Shown here: in pieces, positions 46,250 through 56,917 of the stretch | Position numbering within the stretch: the first letter of the stretch is position 1 | Layout: each line of letters opens with the position of its first letter | Assembly: GCF_036884655.1 (NCBI RefSeq) | Contig: NC_088345.1 | Coordinates: 28,437,501 to 28,501,500, forward strand | DNA: 64,000 nt | Direction: 5' to 3' | Origin: Musa acuminata AAA Group | Taxonomy: Eukaryota > Streptophyta > Magnoliopsida > Zingiberales > Musaceae | Translations under genes and position numbers: made by a program | The notes under the pieces: model-generated | The model's input: the letters and a program-made list of their open reading frames with translations, nothing else | Database searches by the model: none | What the model was told of the DNA's origin: nothing

Positions 46250-47152
46250 ACCTCATCGTCGAATGTCGTTAAGGCGTAGTTTGCCACCTTGCCTTTGTTG
46301 ATTTTCTCCTCGTCTTCGGATGAGCTCGATTCATCCTAATTTGTGTTCTTCTTCTTACGTTTATAGCAAGTAGTTCTATTCTTTTTGTTTTTTAATTTTT
46401 ATTTCATGAACTTTTTAAATTTTATTTATAGTTCAAGTTCACCATCACTTGAGCTTATGCTCGAGTGGTCTTCGATTTTTCTTAGTCTAAAATCCTTCCA
46501 ATTCTTTGGAAGGTGGTTCTCAAGTTCTTCACGTGCATTGCACATCATTTCATAGGTCATCAATGACCCGATAAGCTATTCGAGAGGGAAATGGTTCAAA
46601 TCTTTTGATTCTTGTAAAGCCATTACTTTTGAATCCTAAGTTTTAGAAAGTGAGCATAAAACTTTACTAACAAGTTCAAAATTTGAAAAAGATTTACCAA
46701 GAGCTTTTAAACCATTGATGACATATATAAAACGGGTGTATATGTCTCCAATAGTTTCGCTTGGTTTTATATGAAATAGTTCAAATCGTGCATTAAAAGA
46801 TTGATTTTAGAATATTTAACTTTATTCGTGCCTTCGTGTGTGATTTCGAGAATATGCCAAATATCGAAGGTCATTTCACACAAAGAAACCCAATTAAACT
46901 CCATTTTATCTAAGGTGCAAAATAGAGCATTCATAGCTCTAGCATTTAAAGAAAAAGTCTTCTTCTCCAAATCATTCCAATCTTTCATTGGAAGAGAAGA
47001 CCTTTTAAAACCAAATTCGACTATGTGCCATAAATTGAGATTCAATGAATTAAGAAAACTCTAATTTGAGTTTTCCAATAAGTGTAGTCTGTCCCATTGA
47101 AAAAGGGAGAACGAATGAGAGAAAGTCCCTCTTGAAAGCCGAAATGAGCCAT
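46250..47152 (-). pseudogene. gag: S5 gag, decayed
   Basis: Start ATG at 47152 (MAHFGFQEGLSL), then YWKT near 47070 and an early frameshift. A second readable stretch contains NLWHIVEFGF and MNALFCTLDK, followed by further stops. The tail retains a basic KRKKK stretch and a serine/acid block; no intact CCHC. Similarity ends at GAG|GTAATC (GT at 46251-46250). Confidence 0.8.
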
Positions 47153-47202
47153 TTCTCTTACGTGTTAAACCAACTGAGAAATCACGAGGCTCTTATACCA
47201 AT

Positions 47203-48782
47203 TGTTAGGATCAGGGGTCAGCACTAAGAGGGGGGGTGAATTAGTGTAGCGGAAAGTTTATGTCTCGATTAAAACTTCGTTCGATATAAACCGTTTTCGA
47301 TGAAAACCTTTTCGTAAAGATCTTAACTTGAAACCCATTTGTAAATGTATTGAAAGTAGTAAGCGATTAAAGAGGTTTAAAATAAAGATAAATTGCATAA
47401 ATATAAATACAAACCAGATTTTAGAGTTGTTCGATCATCATAACCTACATCCACTTCGCCGATTTCTCTTCCGTCGAGGCCACCGGCTTCCAATATTGAT
47501 CTTCTTTCAACGGGCAAAGATCAACTACTCTTTTACATCCCTCTTCTCCTTTTCACGGGTTTAAGAGACAACCCTTACAAGAACTCACTCTCCTCTTACA
47601 GAATTCTAACACTTAGACTATAGGAGGATTCTCACAAGGGATTTCTACAGCATTTTTCTACTTTTGAACTCTTTGTGCTTGTATATTTTAACTAGGGATG
47701 AGAGGGGCATTTATAGGCTTCAAGTTGATTCAAACTTAGAGCCTAAAACTTTTCCATCCTGGGTTCCCCGGGCATGGGCGGTACCATTGCCTACATTGGG
47801 CGGTACCACCGCCCAATGTCAGTCTGACATTGACACTGTCCTGGGTGGTACCACCACCCAGGTCTAGCGGTACCATCGCATGGGGGGCAGTGCTGGGTGG
47901 TACCACCTCCTAGACTAGTGGTACCACCGCCTGACATAGTCTTGAAGACTGTTCCACGACGGTGAGACTTCTTAGGGCACTGTTTGGGCCTCTTATTGGG
48001 CTCAACATAGTCCTTACATGGGCCTAGCTAGCCCCTAATTGGGTTGGCCCAAATCCAAACTCAATTAAATGCTGACTATGAAATCTAAGACATAATCTGA
48101 GCTAAACAAGTCCGTAAGTTTATTCTTCTAGCGAGCTTCCGACGATCTTTCGGTGAAATTCCAATGATCTCTTGGCAATATTCTGGTGGACTCTTGGCAA
48201 GCTCCTGGACTTCACGATGATCTTCTTGGTGAGTTCCAACGAGCTTCTTTGACAAGCTTTGAGACTTCTCGGCTAGTTCCAGCAGAATTTTTGACAAACT
48301 CTCGAACTCCCAATGAAATCACATCCTTGACTCCGGGACTTCATTTTGCTTCATGCGTTGCTATCATAGTTAATCCTACACATGTAAAACACCCTTTGAT
48401 CTAGACAATTAATACTAAGCATTAATCATGTTGTCCGGCATGTCATTGGTCTCTCGACACTTCGTCTGATTCTTCGGCGCATCGTCCTCTCTTGCGGTCT
48501 ATTGGCCAATCGGCCAATTGACTCCGCAACTCCGATATCCTTGGCGCAATATCCACTCTTCTTGGCCCGATGCTCGAATCCACAGCCTAAAGCCTTATGT
48601 TGATACGTCGACCGATCCACCGGTTCGATGTCTAATCTTCTGATATGTTTTCCTCCGACACAACATGATTCTTCCTGCTTTAATTATCTTATCTTGATCG
48701 AAGCATCCTGCATCACTCAAAACGCAGATTAAAACATAAACACTTATCAATTGGTTTCATCATCAAAATCCGAGATTCAACA
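47203..48782 (-). repeat. S5 5' LTR (1,580 bp)
   Basis: TGTTAGGATC...ATTCAACA, preceded by a decayed primer-binding site (TGGTATAAGAGCC, 47188-47200). The C-tract hairpin survives with seven G (47221-47243, last base changed). The TATA element has drifted to CATTTATA on the plus strand (about 47709-47716). GGCGGTACCACCGCC-type motifs at 47776-47930. Confidence 0.87.
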
Positions 48783-48787
48783 TATAC

Positions 48788-50109
48788 AACCAATTGTAAA
48801 CATATTGAAAGATATCAATATCAAAGATCATGAAGGATCAAGTCATGATTCATTTTGACAAGTCTTTTCTTTTGTAAATAGCAAAAGGAAATCTTAGGAG
48901 ATCAAATACTAGGCAATCTTCAAAGGAAATTTTAAGTCATGAATTTTGAGAAATAAAAAAATTATGATTCATAACTATTCTCGTTAACAAAAGGAAACAT
49001 AGGAGAAAAGGATCTTGATTCATAAAATATATTAAGTATCAAATTTTGTGAAATCAAGAATTTAACATGCCTAAGTTTAACATTCAAGCTAGCACTTTTT
49101 GTTTTCTTCTGCATCAATGTTCTAATCATAACATAAATACAAAGGAGTCATATGAAAATCATGACATGAAAGTTATTAATATGAAAGATCAAGAAGGGTC
49201 AATTCGTGAATACCAAAAGACATGATTTATTTTGACAAATCTCTTTGTTAGTGAAAGCGAGAATAAAAAAAATTATTCATAAAAAAATCTAATTTATAAT
49301 TCTGAGAAATCAAAAGAGAAATCATGATTCATTTGGATAATTCTCTTTAATAAAATGAAAGAATCATAGTGTATGATCTTGATTTATATAAAAATCTCAA
49401 GTTATAATTATATCATCAAAATCATAGGTATCAAGATCATGATTTGGATAATAACTCATTCAAATTCATATCATCAAAATCATTTTATAGTTCAAGAGAT
49501 TGAAAAATAATAATATGCATGGATCGAAAAACTTGATAAGTTTTAGAAATAAAGACATTTTCAAAAGAGATATATTCCCCTTTTTATATGTTTCAATTTA
49601 TGTGATTTATTTCATACAAGCTTGCCTTTGTCTTTTATACTAAATAAAAATATGCATCAACGTTTAATAACTGAAAAACAAACTTCATCATGAAAATCAT
49701 CAAGATAAATATTGAAGCATTTATAGAATTATTTTTATTTGATATGCAAGCATTAGATTCAAACTTATATCACTTATTTCACAAATACTTAACGAGTTAT
49801 GTCTACTAACATAGCATCTTCAAACAAAATATTCGATTTGATAATAATCATTTTAATTCAAATGATCTTTCTTTTATTATTATTTGTTGTGGTAATACAT
49901 TTTCCTTCTTTAGTGAATCGAACTCATTGCATTTAGTGTAAGGAGTTAACATGCAATTGTCATGCTTATTTTTAATTTTTTAAAATCACTAGAAAGTGAA
50001 GCATGATTTTTTATGTATTTTTTATTTCTTACTAACCAATTTAAAAACAACTCATAAAATGAATCAAGTAATTTCATGGAAAGGTAAAGGAGTTTTGATT
50101 GAGTAACTT
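48788..50109 (-). mobile_element. S7 AT-rich spacer (right part)
   Basis: AT-rich non-coding DNA between S5 and S7 gag. Typical S-family spacer words are present. The part left of S5 lies beyond the window because the left end of S5 is not visible. Confidence 0.7.
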
Positions 50110-51085
50110 ACCTCATTGTCGAAGGCCACCAACGCGTAGTTCGCAACATTATCTTCGGATGCACTTGATTCGTCCCATGTCACCTTGAGCGCTTTCGTCT
50201 TCTTTTATAGCTTCTTCTTCACTTATGGATATTCACTTTTTAAGTATCCTAGCTGATTTCATTCATAACAAGTTGTTTTATCCTTTTTAAGTTTATTTTT
50301 ATTCTTTAATTCTTATTTTATAAACTTTTTAAATTTTATTGTTAGGAGTTCAAGGTCATCATCATCATCACTTGAGTTTTCTCTCACGTAGTCTTCTATT
50401 GTTTGAAGTATTAAATCTTTCCTATTCTTTAGAAGGTTGTTCTTATATTTAGCATATTCGATACAAGTCATTTCATAGATCATTAAAGACTTGATAAGTT
50501 TTTTAAGAAAGAAATTGTTCAAGTCCTTTGTCTCTTGTATTGTTTTCACTTTCGGATCCCAACTTTTTGGAAGCGATCTTAGTATTTTATTAACAAGTTC
50601 AAAATTAGAAAAAATATTTACTAAGACTTTTTAAACTATTGACGATATCCGTAAAATGGGTGTACATGTCAACAATAGTTTCACTTGACTTCATACAAAA
50701 TAATTTAAAATCAAGCATCAAAAGATTAATTTTAGAATCTTTAACTCTACTTGTGCCTTTATGTATAATTTCAAGAGTGTACCAAATCTTATGTCCAGTT
50801 TCACAAATAGAAACTTGATTAAATTTGTTTTTGTCTAAGACACAAAATAAAGCATTCATCGCTTTAGAATTCAAAGAAAAAGTCTTCTTCTCCAAATCAT
50901 TCCATTCTTTCATTGGTTTATAAGACTTTTGAAAACCATTTTCAATGATATTCTACAAATCAAAGTTCGTAGAAAGCAAAAAAAATTTCATTCTAATTTT
51001 TCAATACGTGTAGTTCATCCTATTGAATATAGGAGGACGAATGATAGAAAGACGCTCTTAAAAGTAAAAAAAAACTATCTCTCTT
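50110..51085 (-). pseudogene. gag: S7 gag, decayed, with degraded zinc knuckle
   Basis: The start codon itself is lost (GAGAGATAG instead of GAGAGAAATG). Capsid motifs survive in pieces: MKEWNDLEKKTFSL, MNALFCVLDKNKF, HKGTSRVKDSK. Unlike the other gag-only copies, this one keeps a recognisable but ruined CCHC (CYE, stop, NQLGYLKSEY), followed by TKALKVTWDESSASE as in S1/S8. Similarity ends at GAG|GTAAGT (GT at 50111-50110). It looks intermediate between the autonomous gag and the knuckle-less gags. Confidence 0.82.
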
Positions 51086-51113
51086 GGGTGTTAATCCAAC
51101 GGAGACAAACATG

Positions 51114-51125
51114 GCTCTGATACCA
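51114..51125 (-). other. S7 primer-binding site
   Basis: Minus strand TGGTATCAGAGC, a perfect twelve-base match to the initiator-Met complement. Confidence 0.87.
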
Positions 51126-51127
51126 AT

Positions 51128-52403
51128 TATTAGGATCATGAATGACACTAAGAGAGGGGGGGGGGAGTGTGAATTAGTACTTTTATAAAACTTTATTAAT
51201 AATTCAAAATTTTCATTCGATAAACCCCGTAACAAAAATGTGTTTCAACAAAAAAAGGGTCTAAAGTAGATTGTGCAGCCAAATTAGTAAGCAATATAAA
51301 GAGAAAGCATAATAGAAATGGCAAAGAAGAGATCACACCAAATTTATAGTGGTTTGGTCACCGACATCCATTAATGGTCTTCCTTCTCTATTGAGGCCAC
51401 CGACATCCATTAATGGTCTTCCTTCGTTGTACAAAAGCTAACTACCCTCTTACAACCCTTTTTTCCTTTTCATGGGTTTAGGAGATAACCTTTACAACCA
51501 CTCAACCCTCCCTTAAATAGAAATTACACTTTTAGAGAAGAGGAGGGGAACTCTTAAGATTACAATAGTGTTTTCCCCAATTTACATTCTCAGTTTGTGT
51601 GTTTACTAAGCATGGATGATTGGGGTATTTATAGGCCTCAAATGGCTTCAAAAGATAGAGCCAAAATTCAAATCCCCGAGATTTTGAGATACTAGCGGTA
51701 CCATCGCTAGTATTAGGTGGTACCATCGTTTGTCAGTTTTGATATTGGATGGTACCATCACCCAATCTAGCGGTACTACTACCTAACACACTGACACTAG
51801 TCGGTACCACTACCCAGTCTGGCAGTACCACCGCCTAACATAGTCTGGGAGACTGAGTCTGAGTGGTAACACCGCTAGACCCTGCTCTAGGACATTGAAT
51901 GGGCCAAACAGCAAGCCCATTTCAACCCTGATTCAGGCCTAATTGGCCCCTAATTGAGTAGAAATTATTTCACCCCAATACTGACTCAATTAGACCTAAA
52001 CTAACTTGATCTAGATAAATTATTACAAAGCACAAATCATATGTTGTCTGGGATGTCATTAGTTCTTCTAGCACTTCATTCGATCCTTTGGTGTATCGTC
52101 CTCTACTTCGGTGTATTACCCAATCAGCATGTTGACTTCCGCAACTTCTGAACCCCTTGGAATAATGTCTGATCCTTTGGCCCGATACTCGAACTCATGG
52201 CACAAATTCCTTCTACCGGCACGTCGATCGATCCTCCGACCCCACATCCAATTTTTTGACATGTTAACTCTGGCCCAACGTCTGATTCCTCCTGCTTTAA
52301 TTAATTTTCCTTTTTTGATCAATGTTAGTCATGTGTCACTCAAAATATAGATTAGATCGTTAACTCATCAATTGATTTCATCATCAAAATCCGAGATTCA
52401 ATA
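51128..52403 (-). repeat. S7 5' LTR (1,276 bp)
   Basis: TATTAGGATC...ATTCAATA. TATA at 51626-51633; GGCGGTACCACC-type motifs, many decayed, at about 51690-51870. A G tract (51156-51166) is present but the hairpin is imperfect. The following bases are GATAC (52404-52408). It is the shortest S-family LTR here and inserted in copia remnant K1. Confidence 0.82.
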
Positions 52404-52740
52404 GATACTACTGCTAACTTAACCACAAAAGTAGAGTATATTACTATAGTATAGGCATCAAAGGAGGGAGTCTGGGTAGAAAAGTGTATCGCAAATCTGG
52501 GAGTCATGTAAGGCAACGAGGAGTCGATTCCCTTATGTTGCGACGACAATGGGGTGATTGCTCAAGCGAAGGAACCTAGGTCTCATCAAAAGCCTAAGCA
52601 CGTTTTGAGGAGGCTCCACTTGATCATAGAGATCGTTGCCCGAGGAGATGTAGCAGTGGAAATAGTTCCATTCTAAGATAACATCACAGATTCACTAATA
52701 AAATCATTATCTCATATTGTCTACGAGCGTCATAGGGATC
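52404..52740 (+). pseudogene. K1: copia RNase H C-terminal remnant
   Basis: Plus-strand translation with several stops shows TKVEYITI, ASKEGVWVEK, NEESIPLCCDDNGVIAQAKEP and RSHQKPKHVLRRLHLI, then a DNITDSLIKSL tail: the end of a copia RNase H domain. It diverges from the S family and from T1, so it is a third copia lineage. Old and non-functional. Confidence 0.8.
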
Positions 52741-52929
52741 TGATAGGGATCAACCACATAGGTGATTGGCTTTATGTTAGGTGGGAGATTGCCAATCAAA
52801 AGTGTCTGATAAGCCAATCACATGAATGATGGCATGTGTAACATGACACACACTCATTTTTACTTATTATATTATTTGATATTTTATCGCTTTATATTGT
52901 CTATTGCATGAATATATGGTGATGTCCAT
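52741..52929 (+). mobile_element. K1: non-coding 3' region or partial LTR
   Basis: Follows the RNase H tail. TTAGGTGGGAGATTG resembles a polypurine tract and CCAATCA occurs twice nearby. I cannot define LTR ends. Confidence 0.4.
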
Positions 52930-53726
52930 AGATCTGTGAATTGGAAATCTATGTACTCCAATAAGGTTTGGAACCTAGTTGATACACCCCGAGGGTATTA
53001 TACCCATTGGTTGCAAGTGGATCTTCAAGAAGAAGATTGGAGTAGATAGAAAGGTAGAGACATACAAAGCAATGCTAGTAGCTAAGGGGTATTGTCAAAG
53101 GTAAGGTATTGACTATGACGAAACCTTCTCACCCATATCTATGCTAAAATCCTTTCGAATTTTGTTGGCTATTGTAGCACACTATGATTATGAGATCCTG
53201 CATATGAAATCCATGAATTCTAAGATAGATTTCATATACTCCAATAATGTTTGGAACTTAGTTGATGCACCCAAGGGTATTGTACCCATTGGTTGAAAGT
53301 GGATCTTCAAGAAAAAGATCAAAGTAGATAGAAAGGTAGACCAATAAAGCAAGGCTAGTATCTAAGGGGTATCGTCAAAGGCAAGATGTTGACAATGACG
53401 AAACCTTCTCACCTGTAACCATGCTAAAATCTATCCAAATTTTATTGGCTGTTAGAGCCATACTATGATTAGGAGATCTAGCAGATGGATGTGAAAACCA
53501 TGTTCCTTAAGAGCAACCTCGAGAAGAGATGTATATGATACAGCATGAGGGATTCATGTCCAAGGACAGTCTAAATAAGGTGTGTAGGTTGCTTAGGTCC
53601 ATCTATTGACAGAAGCAACCTTCCCAAAGTTGGAATAGAGGATTTGATGAGGCGATCAGATCTTATGACTTCATTAAGAATGAAGATGGGTCTTATGTGT
53701 ATAGGAAGGTAAGTGGGAGTGCTACG
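52930..53726 (+). pseudogene. K1: copia RT remnant with a tandemly duplicated segment
   Basis: Two diverged copies of the RT start (NKVWNLVDTP, CKWIFKKKIGVDRK-like, DETFSP) lie at 52930-53212 and 53213-53495, offset by 283 bp. RT then continues through LEKRCI-like and GFMSKDSLNKVC to a NEDGSYVYRK motif near 53705. Numerous stops and frameshifts. Confidence 0.78.
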
Positions 53727-54112
53727 TAAGAACCCTTGAAGATTCTAATCTTGGGGTTGATCTCTTTAGGTGATCAGCCTGCTTGGAACTCTATAGGGGT
53801 TTCTCCTTCCAAGTTGCTGCTCAAAGGCTATAGAAAAGATTCATCTATTGCTTATCAAAAGAGGATGAATACATGACTATTTATAAGGTTTCTAAACTCT
53901 AACTCCTAATAGGACTCCTACACAAGACTTCTACTTAATTAAGACTCATACTCAAGACTCCTATTCCTTTACAACTCCTAATTCTTCTCTATGAAATAAC
54001 CACCAAACCTAGCCAGCCTCTTCACCTCTTTAATAGGGGTCGGCTTAGGTAGGTTTTATATGAATTCCCCTCTCTATTAGGACTCTCCTAGCTAGAGTCC
54101 TAATAGACCTGC
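53727..54112 (-). repeat. G2 (Ty3/gypsy) 3' LTR, boundaries approximate
   Basis: Sits 3' of the G2 pol tail in element sense. It contains a minus-strand TATAAATA (53878-53885) and a perfect 14-bp inverted repeat (54073-54086 and 54094-54107). The right boundary is placed after the coding tail LEDKVDLKRAG and its purine tract GAAGAGGGCAGG. The left boundary is where K1 similarity ends. No clear TG...CA pair. Confidence 0.5.
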
Positions 54113-56115
54113 CCTCTTCAAATCAACCTTGTCCTCGAGGCTGATAATCCATGAATTCTAAGAATTTGATCTTCAAGTCATCATAGTTCTCCTAAGTGGC
54201 ACCTTCTGCTAGTAAGCTCACCTACTGTATTAGCACTTCAATAGTGGGTCATCATCGTCGAGTCATGATCCGTCGATCAATAATGGTACTCGATTGGGTA
54301 TGGAGTTCTCCTTGGGTAGTCATATTTAGTGGGTGGCTTTGGGCTGTCTCCAAGCACCTGTTTACCACTTCCATCTCACCGTTGGTTTACGGGTGATACG
54401 TTGTACTCCTTTTTAATTTAGTGCCCTTATAGTGCAATTCTTTTGAATCCCAATTGTAATAAGCCACGGAGCTTGGTGCTTCCTCCAATTTTTTTATGAT
54501 CTTATTGGTCTCTCAATCCCTCTTAATATCCTCAAGAAAGTTGCTAGAGTGAAATGGCTAAAAATTCTGCTTGCTTGGGTGGCCGTGAAAGCACATCTGC
54601 AACAACATTTTCTTTCCCCGTTTAATAAGTTATTTCATAATCATATCCAAGAAGCTTTGTTACCCATTTTTGCTATTCGGGGGAAGATATATTTTGCTCC
54701 AAGAAATATTTTAGGCTTTTATGGTCGATCTTGATTTGAAAGTGTCGCCCGATCAAGTACGATCTCCATTTAGCCACCGCATGCACAATCGCGAGCATCT
54801 CCTTATCATAAATAGTCATCTTGAGATGGGAAGGGGATAATGCGTTACTGATATAAGTGAGGGGGTAGCCATCTTGTATTAGTATAGCACCAATTTTGAC
54901 TTCGGAGGCATCGACTTCAATAACAAAAGTCTTGCCGAAGTCGGGTAGTGCTAGTACAAGCATTATCATCATTGCAGCCTTAAGTTCGTCAAAGGTGGTG
55001 GTGGCTTTGTTCGACAATTGGAAAGCATCTTTTTTTAGCAAGGTAGTAAGGGGTGCACTGATCTTTCCATAGTTTTTCATGAACTTGCGGTAGTAGCCTA
55101 TTAAACCGAGAAAGCCACGTAGTAATTTTATGTTCCTTGGGGTTGGCCAGTTCTACATTGTTTCAAATTTGGATGAGTCCACTGCCACACCTTCCTCTGA
55201 TATGATATGCTCAAGATATTCCACCTTTTGTTGAAGAAAGCAAAAATTTATAGTGGTCGTTGTGTGTTCAAAAGGTGGTTTTCGGTATATCTTCTTCGCA
55301 CACTCATATTTAATGATACCCGAATCAAAGTCTAGCTTTGTGAAGATTTGTGCTCCCTTTCATCTAGCAATTCATCTACTTTTGGAATAGGGTATTTTTT
55401 CTTGATGGTTATGCTGTTGAGAGCTCATTAATTAACGCACAATCACTATGTTCTATCCTTTCGTACGAAGAGCACCGGTGAAGAGTAGGGGTTGCAACTT
55501 GGCCGAATAACTCCTATTTTGAGCATCTCTTTTACAATCCTTTCTATTTTATCTAACAATTCATCTACTATTGGAATAGGGTATTTTTTCTTGATGGTTA
55601 TGCTGTTGAGAGCTCGTTAATTAACGCACAATCACTATGTTATGTCCTTTCGTACGAAGAGCACCGGTGAAGAGTAGGGGTTGCAACTTGGCCGAATAAC
55701 TCCTATTTCGAGCATCTCTTTTACAATCCTTTCTATTTTATCCTTCTACATATATGGATGCTGATATGGCCATCGGAGGTTTGCCTAGAAGAATCGATAT
55801 ATAATGATCATGCCGATGGGTAGGAGGTAGGTTGCACGGTTCGTCAAATATATCTAAAAATTCAGCAAGCAAAGGAAGTAGGTTTAGATCTTTAAATTCA
55901 ATTAGCTCACCCTTAGTTTGATGCTCAAATTGTACCATAAAGTCGCTACATGCTTTATGCAAAACTTTATCCATTTGTTGTGTGCAAATCATCGTTACGT
56001 CGCCCCCACGTTTCCCATTCAGTAGCACTTGTTTCCTCTTACTGTAAAATTTCATAATTAGTTTCATAAAATTCCAGGAAATATCACCTAATGTAGTCAA
56101 CCATTCAATTCTGAG
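54113..56115 (-). pseudogene. pol: G2 pol: RT and RNase H remnants with a 189-bp tandem duplication
   Basis: Minus strand. RNase H of Ty3/gypsy type is open at 55080-54673 (LPDFGKTFVIEVDASEVKIGAIL, YDKEMLAIVHAVAKWR, IDHKSLKYFLEQ). Upstream, GFLGLIGYYRKF is readable, and RT is represented by [20 protein letters not shown], present twice because 55368-55556 is repeated at 55557-55745. The RT palm with the catalytic aspartates is not recognisable and seems deleted. The region 56118-55738 is the pre-RT linker (FKDLNLLPLLAEFLDIFDEP). Confidence 0.82.
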
Positions 56116-56917
56116 CATGGCCTTATGATCATCAAGAGGGAAGAGGAAGAAATATGCAATTATCTCTTGGTCCTATAGCAATAGTTTCACCTGCGGGCAC
56201 CTACGATCACACTTCAAATTCCATCCATCGGCGACCTTAACGTCAAACCTGCTGTTATTATCAATAGGTAAGGCCATCCAGACAGCAATCTTATTGTTTA
56301 GGAAGTTATTACTGCTGCCTGTGTTGATAAGAACAGTGACCAATTATTGTTTGAAAAGGCCTCCAACTTTCATCGTTTGCGGGTTTGAGTTGTCGGCTAG
56401 TGCGTGTACTGTAACGTCAGTCAGTTGTGGCTCTTCTTCTGCATCTTCTTCTTTATATTCAAGGCTCTCTTCTAAGTGTTCAATGACCTCTACTTCTACT
56501 GGTTCAATCATAAGAAATCTCCCTTTTCTACAACGATGCTCGCGGCTCCACGACTCATCATAGTGCCAACACAACCCCTTCGCATATCACTCCCAAAGTT
56601 CTTCTCTTGTCAAACTTTTAGTGTAAGGACTCAATAGATAGTAGGGGGGGCTGAGGGCTTTGATATTGCTGGATGGGGAGCAACCCTAGTCCTCCGGGCT
56701 TCATGGTTCAATCGCTCATCTTGAAATCGTATGAAAGAGATGGCTGCCATAAGCGTATACAGTTGTCGCGCTTTAACTTCTCCCCAGATCTCCTGGTTTG
56801 GTACTCTTGAATGGTGGAGGTTTGTCAGATCTTTGCTAGTTGTCTGTCAATGTTCTCGTAATCGGTTGGTCCAAAGTGGATCAGTAGCCCTTCTTTGAAT
56901 TGTCACCATGAGAGGAC
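56116..56917 (-). pseudogene. gag: G2 gag C-terminus and protease remnant
   Basis: Minus strand. A zinc-knuckle-like CWHYDESWSREHRC is followed by an acidic linker and a pepsin-like protease motif reading INTGSSNNFL where active enzymes have DTG, so the catalytic Asp is Asn here. S8 is inserted upstream in gag (left flank AGGAC, 56913-56917). Confidence 0.78.

Larger units (their letters stand above)
35025..48782 (-). mobile_element. S5: gag-only S-family element, 3' LTR cut by G1, spacer holding S6
   Basis: Minus oriented. The 5' LTR is 47203-48782 and the 3' LTR remnant 35025-36045. The internal region is split by S6 (37778-45744). gag is badly decayed and there is no pol. LTRs differ by roughly 10-15 percent by eye, so it is clearly older than S1, S3 and S4. 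The five bases after it are TATAC (48783-48787). It lies in the AT-rich spacer of S7. Confidence 0.82.

Noticed and set aside
56294..56563. Plus-strand frame opposite the G2 zinc knuckle
   Set aside because: Antisense shadow of the acidic gag-protease linker; Ser/Ser-rich translation mirrors Glu/Asp codons.
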